Shown: positions 36,893 to 47,057 of the stretch, in pieces
How the letters are laid out: each line of letters begins with the position of its first letter
How positions within the stretch are numbered: the first letter of the stretch is position 1
Assembly: GCA_029891345.1 (NCBI GenBank)
Contig: CM057009.1
Span: 287,008,966-287,072,965, forward strand
Direction: 5' to 3'
Length of the DNA: 64,000 nucleotides
From: Dryococelus australis
Taxonomy: Eukaryota > Arthropoda > Insecta > Phasmatodea > Phasmatidae
Position numbers and translations under genes: made by a program
Notes under the pieces: model-generated
Databases searched by the model: none
Told to the model about the DNA's origin: nothing
The model's input: the letters and a program-made list of their open reading frames with translations, nothing else

Positions 36893-37415
36893 TTTCCCCA
36901 TTCTTATTTCAATAACCAATGTTATTGCAGCATTTAATTTCCCCTCACTTCCCCTCCTTAGGTTTGCCTATACGGCGGAGAAATATGGGAAAAAGACTTC
37001 AGTAGATGGCAAGAGCTGGACAGAGTAATATCAACCTTCCTCCTCCCAGAAGAGAAAAGAAATAATGTAAGAACAAAAAGGTAAGTAAATTAATAAATAT
37101 ACCTTATTATATATAGTATATAGTATATTGTATATATAGAGTATATAGTATGTATATAGAATATATATTATAATTACTATATACCATATATATAGTAAAC
37201 AGTATATATATATAGTATATTTAGTATTATTATTATACTTGCCTTATTCCTTTTGCTCTGGAGTGGAGGAAATTTTATGTTTCTATGTCCAGGTCTCGCC
37301 ATCGACTTAAGTATTTTTCTCAGATTTATTTGCCATATAGGCAAACACTGAAGAGGGGCAGGGAGGGGAAATGAAATAGTGCACTCTGATTGGTTGTTGA
37401 TTCTCTCCTACCACT
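36893..37415. repeat. hr-like long imperfect palindrome, copy B
   Basis: The left arm (about 36893-37083) and right arm (about 37242-37415) are inverted copies of each other and of copy A at 22.5 kb. Shared landmarks are AACCAAT, TTCCCCTCAC, GGTTTGCCTAT/ATAGGCAAAC, CAGCTCTTGCCATC-like and CTCCTCCC. Arms are about 175-190 bases, longer than in copy A, so A may be shortened. The loop (37110-37225) is a TATAGTATA microsatellite. Non-coding on both strands. Confidence 0.75.
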
Positions 37416-37555
37416 TTATTCGACAACCATTCAAATTACATAATTATATATCCCATTTTAATTATGGAAAAATCTGTTTGGTTCCAAGAAAAGTAAACTT
37501 GCCCACGGGTGACTGGTTATGTTTTTTTTTTTTTTTTTTTTTTTTTCCATATTTT

Positions 37556-37625
37556 GCTCCTATATAGGCAAACTGAAAGTTGTGGGAAAGAAGGTAATCT
37601 GAAACAGTGCAATCTGATTTATGTT
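37556..37625. repeat. hr-like half-arm, copy C
   Basis: About 70 bases with ATAGGCAAACTGAAAG and CAGTGCAATCTGATTTA match the right arm of copies A and B. It follows a T-run of about 27 bases (37521-37547). No partner arm is visible nearby. Confidence 0.6.
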
Positions 37626-37626
37626 G

Positions 37627-37735
37627 ATGCATCGATGGCTGGGTGTGAATGTGACGATGGCTGGGTGTGAATGCATCGACTGCTGGGTGTGAATGCGTCG
37701 ATGGCAGGGTGTGAATGCGTCGGTTTGCCATTCCG
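37627..37735 (+). repeat. minisatellite, about 27-base unit, four copies
   Basis: Units of the form GATGGCTGGGTGTGAATG plus CGTC or a variant repeat from 37627 to 37735. Each holds a GCATCGA/GCGTCGA-like core. Confidence 0.8.
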
Positions 37736-37873
37736 ATAGATTGTCACTTTTTTAAATTTCGGTAACAAAGTGTGATTGAGTCATCTACTCTATGTATTTT
37801 TTTTAATTTGCCCCTTATATTAGTAACAAATAAAATCTGCAAATATTGCTTAATTAATATTCTTGCAGTGTTT

Positions 37874-38099
37874 CATCGACTTGGGTTATGATGTTACATT
37901 TGTTTGTCGACTTGGGTTATGATGTCACACTCGTTCATAGCAATAATCCTATATCTGTCGACTTAGGTTAGGACATCACACCTTTTCGATGCCTCAAAGT
38001 GTCGTTACATCACACTCATTCGTCGACTTATGTTATGACATCATATTCGTTCATAGGATTAATTTTATATCCATCGACTTGGGTTATGATGTCACACAA
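37874..38099 (+). repeat. tandem array with CRE-like sites
   Basis: At least five copies of TCGACTTGGGTTATGATGTCA-type units start near 37876, 37906, 37958, 38022 and 38074, with a partial copy near 38000. Alternate spacers share TTCATAG. TGATGTCA is one base from the CRE core TGACGTCA; CRE-like sites also occur in baculovirus hrs. Regulatory function is inference. Confidence 0.7.
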
Positions 38100-38199
38100 C
38101 ACTAAGATGACAATAAAAAATATATTTTTACAAATTTAAAATTAAATTTTTTTTTAAAGAATTAAAAAAAAAAAAAATTCAACACATGCCTTTCTAATA

Positions 38200-38877
38200 A
38201 GGAAGATAGGCCAAACAGGAACGTCGGAAAGTAGAACAGGAACAATTAATCGCACTTGAACTTGAAAAAAGAAAGCAGAACAGGAACATCAATGTGCTTA
38301 TGAACGAGAATGCAAGATTGCCAACATTTTACACACCAACAACAGAATTTTGGTCGAAACTGTGGCTCCATTGAATTTACCACGTCCCAAAGCTCCATGT
38401 AAGCTGAATCGTATCGGTGTGTACCGTTTCGATAGCAAATAGGAGGCAAAATACGTGTTCAAATAGACATTACGAATGACTGGTTCAAAAATGAAAACAA
38501 AAAAAAGGCATGTCGACAGTTTGATAAATCGAGTCGTTACTGGTTGGTATTTCATACGGTTTCAAATCGACAGTAACCAAACCAGAGAAAACGTTAAAAA
38601 AAAGATGGCCTGTATTTTGCGGAAATTGAAAGTGTACGACGACTTGGGCAGCAGCATCAACATCACCCACAACATTAAGAATAAACTAAGATCGAAGTAT
38701 AATCATTTCAACAATCGATGCTGCGAATTTGATGTTAGGGGTAACACATGTATGTTGTTGCTCGATCGAGAAGATGGAGTTGGTATCACAGAAACAGAGT
38801 TGATCAATTTCATCGATGCTTGTATTCACGACATTTCCGCGAATCCGGCTTATACTTTTGCTTACAAAAACGAGTAA
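38200..38877 (+). pseudogene. BRO C-terminal-like protein with coiled coil
   Basis: It begins with a Glu/Gln/Lys/Arg coiled coil (VEQEQLIALELEKRK), shifts frame at about 38265, then reads LNLPRPKAPCKLNRIGVYRF and, after stops at about 38440 and 38464, a 133-codon open part with KKRHVDSLINRV, ending at 38877. A coiled coil followed by LPRPK, a short beta region and a Lys/Arg helix is the layout of C-terminal halves of BRO and related viral DNA-binding proteins. The match is by layout, not by a diagnostic motif. Confidence 0.45.
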
Positions 38878-39002
38878 ATGTCGGTCGACTAAAACAAATA
38901 AAAAAAGTCAATGAATAGAAACTAATAAAAAAAGTGGTAATGAATAAAAACAAAAAAAGCAAGACTAGATATTTGTATATATAATAATAAGTCGAGTAAC
39001 TA

Positions 39003-39441
39003 ATGTTATTCAGTATGGATAAACTACCGATCCAAGCATTACCTTACAATGGTTCTCTTTTCTGTTACCAGAAGATTCGTCCAGAAGCAAGAGCTCCAAA
39101 CTATTCAACACTGGGATCAACAGCTTGTGCAGATATCATGCTATCTCTGGAAGAACGATGTGCACTACCTCTAGGTCTTCGATTACTGTATCCCGCTGGT
39201 CATTTTGGGTACATGATTCCTCGTACATCGACTGGAAAACAAGGGCTTCAACTTTACACTGGAGTGTGAGATCCCGATTATCACGGAGAACTACACATCT
39301 GTGTCTGGAACATTGAATATGTTAAAAAATTATTTACAAATTTCAATCAGAAACGGTTGTTACGATTACAAGGATTAATGTACGAACAAAAACTAGGGTT
39401 ATTTTATTTTTGGAAGGATAATGCGAAAAGGGCTGCTTAAA
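39003..39441 (+). pseudogene. dut: dUTPase, stopped and lacking the last motifs
   Basis: dUTPase hydrolyses dUTP to dUMP, keeping uracil out of viral DNA. From the ATG at 39003 the protein shows motif 1 (YSTLGSTACADI, residues 34-45), motif 2 (PRTSTGKQG, residues 73-81; usual form PRSG) and, directly after a TGA at 39267-39269, motif 3 (DPDYHGEL). The frame continues to a TAA near 39441, but motifs 4 and 5 (the Gly-rich C-terminal arm that closes the active site) are absent. Usual length is about 140-150 residues, so the size fits but the tail has been replaced or eroded. Confidence 0.8.
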
Positions 39442-39498
39442 ATGTGGCAATGTAATATGCATATATGATGAAAATTGTAATCACGAATCAACAAGTCG

Positions 39499-39678
39499 AT
39501 GTTGTCGGACGAGACCAACGAACACTTGCTGAATAATCTCGACTGTTTGTATTCTGTATTTCTGGAGAGAGAATACGGCCGAAATTCTTTCCTGTATACC
39601 GCTTCAATCAACATTTTTGTCTTGTTCTTATTTTTAAGTATTCTGATATACGTTTTATTTCGCGAGAAGGATTATTGA
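39499..39678 (+). CDS. small single-pass membrane protein
   Basis: A 59-residue frame from ATG 39499 to TGA 39676-39678. Residues 1-30 are polar (MLSDETNEHLLNNLDC) and residues 34-52 form one hydrophobic helix (INIFVLFLFLSILIYVLF), followed by a short charged end, so it would be tail-anchored. Small proteins of this size and layout occur among envelope proteins of baculoviruses, but I cannot name a family. No stops. The next gene starts 10 bases on. Confidence 0.5.
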   Translation: MLSDETNEHLLNNLDCLYSVFLEREYGRNSFLYTASINIFVLFLFLSILIYVLFREKDY

Positions 39679-39688
39679 CTCGAGTAAA

Positions 39689-40457
39689 ATGGACGAGGAG
39701 CGGGAACATATTGGTAAAATTATCAAACGCATTGAGGAAATTGGCTGAATAACTGTCGATGCGAATCTGGATAGCATAATAATGCAAACTCGTCGGCCGG
39801 TATCACAACAAATACGATCGAAAAAATCATCTCCATTGTCGGATCCAGTGAACCTGGGAAAGTCACCCCGTAGGAAATTTTACCCTTTGGTTACAATCTT
39901 TTGTTAAAGTGTATGTTTACTCATTAGTAGGCAAAAAAAACAATGTGGAGCAAAGTACGATTGTGGCTGAATTTGACGAGAGCGTTACTGCAGCCACATT
40001 CCCATTTTACGTCAAGGGGGATTGTCTCGTGACACATCGGCCGGAAAAAGCAAACTGTCACCTAATTCTACCCGTATTGATGGATTTTGTTAGTGCACAT
40101 GTATTTTTTTGCCATCTTTCTCACATCTACTCGCAATCGAACGAGGGATTGGTATTCAAGTTTGTGTTGGACAATCCAGCACAGTGTTCCTTGCCCACCG
40201 TTCGAGATCACGTTCCCGAATGGCTGAACACGTATGATCATTTCAAAAAACTAAGTCCCATCAATATATGGACTCTAAAGGATGAACTCGTGTCTTTTGT
40301 TCCCTTTTACGATCCCTTCAAGGAGGGGGAAGCCATCGTAGTTTCCATAACTTGCAGTTCATCGCGAGAAGTTTTTTCTTTAAAAACTCTATCGGATAAA
40401 CAAGTTCATCAGACGATACACGTTCATCGATCAGGCAATCAGGCAAATGCGAAATGA
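39689..40457 (+). pseudogene. unrecognised viral gene, one stop and one frameshift
   Basis: A Lys/Arg-rich N-terminus from ATG 39689 (one TAA at about 39746) runs to 39907. A shift there leads into a long open part of over 180 codons without its own ATG, containing FDESVTAATFPFYVKGD and PEWLNTYDHFKKL and ending at 40457. The missing ATG of the second part and the fit of the frames suggest one gene of about 255 residues. No domain recognised. Confidence 0.45.
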
Positions 40458-40722
40458 CGAGGAATTGATAGTGGCAAATGACCGTCGGTTGCTAATGGGA
40501 GACGACGATGGTGGTTATTGCGAGGAAGGTTTGGTAAAGTCATCCATCAGATCGACCGAGTACCGGTTTGGATTTGAATATGTTACTGCGTATTTCGTCG
40601 CGTGTGGTGATGGAGAAATTACTCACAAAATTGAAAATTGCCAAATTAAACTAGTTGTAAAGTCCGACCACGGCCACACAATCCCTCTCGTTGTAAATGA
40701 AAGCCTGCTCCATGCGGTATAA
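40447..40722 (+). CDS. unrecognised frame overlapping the DNA polymerase end
   Basis: A 91-codon frame with its own ATG overlaps the previous gene by 11 bases and the antisense end of the DNA polymerase by about 70 bases. Since that stretch also encodes exonuclease motif III of the polymerase on the other strand, the tail of this frame is probably junction sequence. It may be the continuation of the previous gene after another shift. Confidence 0.3.
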   Translation: MRNDEELIVANDRRLLMGDDDGGYCEEGLVKSSIRSTEYRFGFEYVTAYFVACGDGEITHKIENCQIKLVVKSDHGHTIPLVVNESLLHAV

Positions 40723-42161
40723 AATGATAGAGTCTGCATTTGTTTCACCCGTAAGTTTACACCAAATGCTACCACCAATGTACTCGATGTGGGGCACTTG
40801 CATGTTTGTGTATTGAGCGTTCACTGCATCAAACTTTTCTTTTTTGTAGGACTCGATGTGAAAGATATTTCTCATACGCTCGTGACGAAAGTCATCGTTT
40901 GTGATGGTGTCATCTAGAATATAATAAATTCGCATAAGCACAAAGTTCAAATCGATTTTCTTAAACTTTTGGCTTAGATAGTTTTTAGACAGGTGCCCAA
41001 ACGAAAAATTCCCACTAGCCAATGCATTTTTTTTTTCAAGATTGTCAACATATCGAATATGACACAGTCGTGGTGAAAACGAATGAGTGGAGCTGTGGCT
41101 AATTTTCCGAGGGTTATAAATGCTTTTGTTTCGCGTTGCATATTGAGAACCTGCAAGAGAGTCAATATGAATTTCAAATCGTATTTGATAATGTTATGGC
41201 CGACGAAATAATGTGGGTAATTTTGGTATCCCGTTAGTATTTTCAGCAAGTATCCCTGACTATACCAAAAGAGAAAACTAGTAATGAGATCCTCTTCATG
41301 AGAGAAACCTTGGACCCAAATGCATTTCGAGGGCTGTCCTTCGTATTTCTTCCGCATTTCCACATCGAAATCATTGGGTTTGCCGCGACATTTTAGGTAC
41401 AAAATTATACTAACGTCAACATCCAGATACTCACAATAGAGCACAAACATGAGCAGTTTTTCTGGAGCGAGACACCCAGGGGCAAGTCTTCCAAATTATC
41501 CACACCCGTCTCGATGTCGAAGCTCACGACAGAAATGTACTTGTACAAATGAGTGTAATCGTAAGACGTTTCCAGGATCAGATGCTTAGACTCGGTGACT
41601 GAGTACACGCCATTTGCACGAAATATATTTTCCACCATGAGATTACCGACTCCATGTTTCGGTCTACGAAATCTTAGTTTTGCAAGTTGATTCAATTTGA
41701 TGGATGAATTTTGCAGTATCCCCTCTGAAATTACAGTGTCGATGTACAACTCCATTTGCAACATGAAATGCACATGAGTCAACTGAATGGTAAAGTAATA
41801 TTTTTTTTCACAATTACTTTCCACGAGAAATTTGTAGACTGTAATTTTGCGTCAAAATTTCCAGCAACGAGTTTGAATTAGTTTCCAGAGAGATTGTCGT
41901 GTTGGCGATTGAATCGATATGTTGTTCATATAACTCAATCAGCAGTTGGCACATTTCGTATTTCATGTTTTCAGCAACTAGATAGTATATTGGGAGGGGG
42001 TAAGTCAAAATTTCTTGACGCCTCTTCATCGTTTTGACATCGATACCCACCACATTTAGCTGATTGTTGTAGATGAAAGACCTCGATATAAATATTTTAT
42101 TTTGTAGATTTAAAGAACTTGGAGCGATAAATTTTTTTGTTATATAAGAACCTTTAGTCAT
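40651..42161 (-). pseudogene. dnapol: family B DNA polymerase, N-terminal and exonuclease part only
   Basis: Reading the minus strand from the ATG at 42161, three open pieces joined by shifts near 41815 and 41430, and again near 41000, show the three 3'-5' exonuclease motifs in order: FDIETG (41510-41521), GHNIIKYDL (41178-41201) and YNERDC (40681-40695). This is the replicative polymerase type used by large nuclear DNA viruses. After motif III a TAG (40651) ends it, and the palm with the YGDTDS-type site is missing. I did not find the missing half elsewhere in the window. The gene therefore lost its polymerase domain by rearrangement or truncation. Confidence 0.8.
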
Positions 42162-42594
42162 GGTTAACGAACTAAGTTTTACAATGACCAGAGTATTGAA
42201 AATATTCAAAAATATCTACAACGACCCTAAACTGCAAACTTTGGATGGATTTAAACGGTTTTACACGTATTTTGGCAACGGTCACTTGGAATGCATTTAC
42301 ACTTGTGAAAATAACAATGACAAAAACTCTGACAAAGATTTCGAAGAGTAATTTGATACTAATCTTAATAATAATACTTACATTCCATTAAAGTTTAAAT
42401 ATTTTCGAGCCAAGTTCCCAAACACCACACTCGAAGACTATCTATACGTCAAACAACTGTCGTCCTCTCGCACTTCTGAAATTAACTCGAAAGATCATCT
42501 AGTCTTGCTACAAAAACTGTTACTTTCACAATACACCATCGAGGGAACAGCGACTCTTTATATACCTTGTGGTAAACTAAAACAAAAGAAATAA
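42160..42594 (+). pseudogene. unrecognised viral gene with one in-frame stop
   Basis: One frame from 42160 (or ATG 42184) to 42594 with a single TAA at about 42349, 144 codons. Contains YFGNGHLECIYTC and KFPNTTLEDYLYVKQL. A TATATAAG at 42141-42148 precedes it. It starts within the same CATG as the divergent DNA polymerase and its stop overlaps the next ATG (TAATG). Not recognised. Confidence 0.5.
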
Positions 42595-43220
42595 TGAATC
42601 GTGTTTCCTTTGCAGAAAAAAAAAACGAAATTGACAACCAACATCGGCTTTCACTCACGTGCAAGTACAAAAATGCTATTCATGGTTCATCACAAAGCTG
42701 CTCCCTGATTTATGATTCCAATCAAACTACGATTGAACAACCATATCATACGACGGGAATGACAAGGAACAAGGACGGCACTCCTCTATTCACGAAATCG
42801 AAATTACACAATGTGTTTGTATACGAATGTAATCGCAACTCTATTCGAGGATCGGTTAAAGTCTCAATACCACCTAATGCCCTATCTTTAAACGAACACT
42901 TGACATCAGTATTGAGATTTGTACATTTAGTTGATAGCCTACTCCAATCGGGAGACTACAAATACAACCAGTTTAAAGAGTACATAAGTGAAAAAAATTT
43001 ATCTGATGTATACTTTGTACCTAAATTGGAAAACTTTGATACTCTGTTTTTCAGACCGTTTTTTTTTTTCACTCTCGCTATAGAAGAACATGCCGCTAGT
43101 TGGAGAAGTGTATTCTTTCAATTGCTCGATATTTATGCGGGAAATATGAAAACTGAATTTACAACTTCTGTAAAAACAAAAACTGCTACGTCGTGTGGCA
43201 TAAAACATTTTGTCAAATGA
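42594..43220 (+). CDS. unrecognised 208-residue viral protein, open frame
   Basis: An unbroken frame from ATG 42594 to 43220. The N-terminal half is polar with YHTTGMTRNKDGTPLF; the C-terminal half holds a long helical region (ISEKNLSDVYFVPKLENF) and a hydrophobic stretch (FRPFFFFTLAI). Its start overlaps the previous stop in a TAATG arrangement, typical of compact viral genomes. Family unknown. It is one of the longest intact frames of the block. Confidence 0.6.
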   Translation: MNRVSFAEKKNEIDNQHRLSLTCKYKNAIHGSSQSCSLIYDSNQTTIEQPYHTTGMTRNKDGTPLFTKSKLHNVFVYECNRNSIRGSVKVSIPPNALSLNEHLTSVLRFVHLVDSLLQSGDYKYNQFKEYISEKNLSDVYFVPKLENFDTLFFRPFFFFTLAIEEHAASWRSVFFQLLDIYAGNMKTEFTTSVKTKTATSCGIKHFVK

Positions 43221-43276
43221 CCAACTCATAATCTTGGCATGTTCAATGAAGAGTAACCGTGCACACACTTTACAAA

Positions 43277-43604
43277 ATGCAAGTGACTTTCAATGTGTCG
43301 CGTTACCATAAATTCAGATACAATCGGACAAATAATCACTCAAATAATCACTTCCCAAATTCACGAATCATGAATGCGATTTGCAATCGCGTTTTACAAG
43401 CTCAGATAGAAAATATTGGAGAAAAGGATCTGGCCAAAATATAAGAACATTCTTGTTATTTCGAACCTCATTTGACATGAGCTATTTACAATGTGTTTGG
43501 TCGTTCCAACAAAATGCACACTTTATTTTGCTCGCCAAACATTTTTTTAAATTCAGTTTGGTTAAATGAGTTTAAACACTTTATTCAACTTCAAAGAGTC
43601 AGAT
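43277..43604 (+). pseudogene. short unrecognised viral gene with two stops
   Basis: Same frame from ATG 43277 to about 43604 with stops near 43442 and 43478. The N-terminus is basic and Asn-rich (KFRYNRTNNHSNNHF). About 109 codons. Not recognised. Confidence 0.35.
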
Positions 43605-44630
43605 GATTACTGAAGATAATGTAAAAAATAAAAAATAATTTTTAAAAAATAAATAACATTTATTTTTAAATAATTTAAATATAAAAAGATAAAAAATATA
43701 AAATATAATAATTATATAAAAAGACATTTAATATACATCAAATTAATGAACTCCATACTTTTCAGATTCCCACTCATCAGGACCCTGGCCATCCACCCCG
43801 CAATATATAATTCTTGCATATGGGCTTGCTTTGAAAAATAATCTACACTTTGTGAGTAAATACAATGTAAACACTTATTTTCCCACACCACTTTATCCCC
43901 ACCACAACCTCTATGTGGCTCAAATTTGGTTAAGAGAGGTGGTTGGGGTTATGGTAGGAACTGGTGGTGTGGGGAGTGCGATGGGATCTGCCACTGTTGA
44001 ATGGAAATTAGAGAAGTCTGGATACATGCAAAATATTTGTCTACCCATGCGATCGTCCTTACATTGCATATAATGGATTTTGGGACTTCAGGCTGCTGGG
44101 GCTGTGGTGGTTAGAGTTACTGCATCTGGAACTCCTTCTGGGGTTGTAACTCTTGCTGGAGGTGGAACTCTTGGAACTCCTACTGAGGTTGGAACACTGA
44201 CTCTAGACCAAAGTGCGTGGTGTTTATATACACACCGAGTAAATTTTTTATTTCGTATTTCAGGGTAGTGGGGAAGGAGGATTACTCTGTAAGCGAGTTT
44301 TTATTACTTTACACATTATTATATTAATTTTTTTTTCGCATTGGCGTATCCGATACGCACTCGCTCACTCAAAGTCATGACTAGTGTTTGTATATGGGCC
44401 GGTGAGGCGACTGGCATACATTACTCAACTTGGCCTCATTATTATGCGGGAATTATCTCGCTACAGAAATAATTTTTTTACAATGCAAAAAGGAGGTTTC
44501 TCCTCACGTTTCCCCCTCCCCCAATTCTACCTTCTAACATTTATTTTTTCTTCTAGTGTCCTGGGTAGGAGACAGAGTATGACCTAGTAAGAGCCAGAGT
44601 ATTTTTTCTCCAAGTGTTCCAGCCGAAGTC
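43605..44630. other. AT-rich and repetitive non-coding stretch
   Basis: 43620-43740 is almost pure A/T. From 44090 to 44210 GGAACTCCT and GGTGGAACTC-like units repeat, opening Gly/Thr/Val-rich frames on one strand and Gln/Pro-rich frames on the other; none is a supported gene. A 61-residue frame at 44080-44268 is such a by-product. Confidence 0.5.
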
Positions 44631-44634
44631 AGAG

Positions 44635-44678
44635 TATATAAGCAGTGACCTTTGCGACAAACAACATCAACCATCAGC
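44635..44678 (+). promoter_or_regulatory. TATA box upstream of the repetitive gene
   Basis: TATATAAG at 44635-44642, with CATCA/ATCAG initiator-like sites 28-38 bases downstream (44664-44678). The first downstream ATG is at 44725. Confidence 0.5.
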
Positions 44679-44724
44679 CGATAAACCAACAGTGCATTGT
44701 GTGCAGTGATTGCCAGTGGCCGAG

Positions 44725-45385
44725 ATGCCAATCTTTGATGCTAATGATGCAGTCGTCTATGTCGAGGAGGCTATCAACATCAGTGACGAAGGCGCCATCG
44801 AGGGGGCGAACACCTTCGAGGTTGAAGAGGCAAACGCCTTCGACTTTGAAGAATTTGGCATCTTCAACTTCGAAGATCTCGTCGCCCTTTATGCCGAAGG
44901 CGCCATCTTCTTCAATGCCGAGGATGTCATGCTCTTCGACGCCTAAGAGGCCATCTCCTTCGATGCCGAAGAAGTCATCCCCCTTGATAATGAAGAGGCC
45001 ATCCCCTTCAACGCCGATGATGTCATGCTCTTTGAAATCGAAGAGGTCATCTTTCACGCCGAAGATCTCATCACCTTCGACGTCAAGGATTCCGTCTCCT
45101 TCGATGCTAAGGATGCCATCTCCTTCAACATCAAGGATATCATCTACTTATCAGAGAAGGAGGATGAGGCCATTTAAAAGAAGGAATTTACCTTCAGCAC
45201 CTTCAGCATCTTTGCCACCACCACCCTCTGCTGGTGCGCATGTAATGGGAACGGCACCTCCCGCACCAACTATGATGCTGCCTGGAGGGTTTATGCAGAT
45301 ACCATTACAGGTACCTTTGTCCCTCCAGGTATTTCATTCTGTTTTAAGGCTGCTTATTTCAGTAATAGGACTGTCAATACAGTAA
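44725..45385 (+). CDS. repetitive gene open in two overlapping frames (Ser/Pro/Lys/Arg-rich or acidic)
   Basis: A region of roughly 24-27-base repeats reads in two plus frames. From ATG 44738 it gives an unbroken, very basic Ser/Pro/Lys/Arg protein (RPSPSMPKKSSPL, RRRMRPFKRRNLPS) with a Pro-rich end, to 45385. From ATG 44725, the first after the TATA box, it gives an acidic repeat protein (AEDVMLFDA) with one stop at 44944 and then open to about 45177. The minus strand is open too. The basic product resembles protamine-like DNA-packing proteins of these viruses (P6.9 type) in composition. The acidic frame is favoured by the promoter. I cannot decide which is real. Confidence 0.45.
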
Positions 45386-45632
45386 CAATTACTAATAAAA
45401 ATAAATAATAATTTTTTTCAGTCGTGTTTCATCTCTGTATTCCATAATAAGATGTTTTTAATTCTTTTACAGCTAATGTTATTGATATTGGTTTTAATAA
45501 CAGAAACGTTTTAAATGCACCCAAACATGAACATTTTGTAAAACGTCTAGAAATATTTAATCAGTCTCACCACCCTTGCCATCTCCGTCTCTTCAGTCGT
45601 CGCCGACAACCGAATATAATTCCAACCATTAA

Positions 45633-46079
45633 ATATATTTTTATTTTGGTTTCAAAAATAACTTTGTAATCCATCACTCCGTCAATTTTTGTTTTCATTG
45701 TAATGTGAAGTCTGTTGACAAATTTAAATGGAAAGAGCTTTCGCGAAACTTGTACGTAAATTTTAATTTTACCAGTACGAAACACGACATGCTGTCTTTA
45801 GCATTTGATGATATTTCGGTAAAGATATTCAATTTATACAAAAATGACTACGTTATATATTTCGCCCTAATAAACATCGTCAACGAGTCGAAATGGACTT
45901 TGAATTCTGCCTTTACGATATTTCAAAATATTGCCCAACAACTCGCAATGGATGTGGCTCGAGACACGGAGATTCCTCTCTTCAAGAGCGCGGTGTTTTT
46001 CGCAATGGAAAAACATAAATATATGGATCCTTTGATGGAAATTTTACGATTGAATAACGTGTTTACACATTTCGATTAA
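45633..46079 (+). CDS. unrecognised viral protein, open frame
   Basis: Open from just after a TAA at 45630 to TAA 46077-46079, about 148 codons, but without an early ATG (the first in frame is near 45789), so the true start may be upstream in another frame. Helical, with NIVNESKWTLNSAFTIFQNI and FFAMEKHKYMDP. Not recognised. Confidence 0.45.
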   Translation: MYFYFGFKNNFVIHHSVNFCFHCNVKSVDKFKWKELSRNLYVNFNFTSTKHDMLSLAFDDISVKIFNLYKNDYVIYFALINIVNESKWTLNSAFTIFQNIAQQLAMDVARDTEIPLFKSAVFFAMEKHKYMDPLMEILRLNNVFTHFD

Positions 46080-46093
46080 AAGAAATACGATAG

Positions 46094-46366
46094 CTTCGTG
46101 TGCCTACACTCGACTTTTGGCCACTTTAAAAGATTCCGTCGACGAGAACGGCGTGTTATTTAAGTTTTGCGGCGGTGGCCGAGTCTTGCTGGAAATGGTA
46201 ATCATAAAACCTTCGGCTCCCCTTACGGCGAAAGTGATGAGAGTGGCTATGTGGAGGATGGTACCCTTATTTTATTCGATAATGATACCGAGATTGGCCC
46301 TACAAGACAAAAAACAAACAATGTAATTATTTCTAAGAAACAAAACCCTCTGAGAAGTAATCTTTA
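46094..46366 (+). pseudogene. short unrecognised viral gene, frameshifted
   Basis: One frame gives LATLKDSVDENGVLFKFCGGG (46117-46185) and the next, after a shift near 46190, GSPYGESDESGYVEDGTLIL to 46366. About 90 residues, acidic C-terminus. Not recognised. Confidence 0.4.
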
Positions 46367-46409
46367 ATTTGTAACTAAAGTAGAAAACAAATATATAGAT
46401 AAAATAAAA

Positions 46410-46957
46410 ATGGACAGTGTTGAAAAAATCGCAAAAATGGTAGGCCACGGTCAAAATACTGATATTTCATCAATTTTTTTTTTGGAAATTGAATATTACA
46501 AACAGGTGATGAAAATACTGGATTGTATGAACGAGTCTATAGATTTCGCCTTAAACATCTTGTACTCTCACGAATTTACGAAAAAATATTTAATTAAGAC
46601 GAGTTTACAAAATTGGAAATTGATACCTTTCTAAATCAAGTCCAGCGAAACAAACAATCGTTGCACAAACTCGTCAAACTAAAAACCAAAGTGGAAAACA
46701 AATCATTTCAACTGGTATTTCTTCAGAAATTGTACGAATTGGCTCAAATAGATGCAAGCATTAATCCCGAAGAGTTTTACTTGAAATTACTAAACATTAT
46801 TCACGTAAACAATATACAGGTGGGTATTGCGTCAGAAGTCGTACTCTATAAGATTTTTGCGATGGTTACCTGCATGTCTACGAAAATTCCCTATATACTT
46901 ACTTATACTCTGGCAGACGTTATGCGAATCATCAACAGCATTGCACTGAATGGTTAA
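46410..46957 (+). pseudogene. unrecognised helical viral protein, one frameshift
   Basis: ATG 46410 opens 74 codons; a shift at about 46615 enters a second frame that runs to 46957. Together about 182 residues, strongly helical, with MVGHGQNTDISSIFFLEI and LKTKVENKSFQLVFLQKL. Only one lesion is needed to explain both frames, so decay is slight. Family unknown. Confidence 0.5.
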
Positions 46958-47057
46958 AACAGTCCAACTAAACTCGTGTTTACAGACCACTATATGAATA
47001 TTGATCATAAGAAACAAAAACAAAAAAATACATGTATTACATAGTTTATAACAAAAA

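Noticed and set aside
37462..37731. Minus-strand frame with a His/Pro/Ser repeat
   Set aside because: It is generated by the 27-base minisatellite and the T-run.
21172..39441. Stop codon reassignment in the viral block (TGA at conserved positions in LEF-9, PIF-2, dUTPase and BRO)
   Set aside because: The replaced residues appear to differ (Gly, Cys, Ser, others), TAA and TAG also interrupt genes, and frameshifts co-occur. Ordinary decay explains this better.
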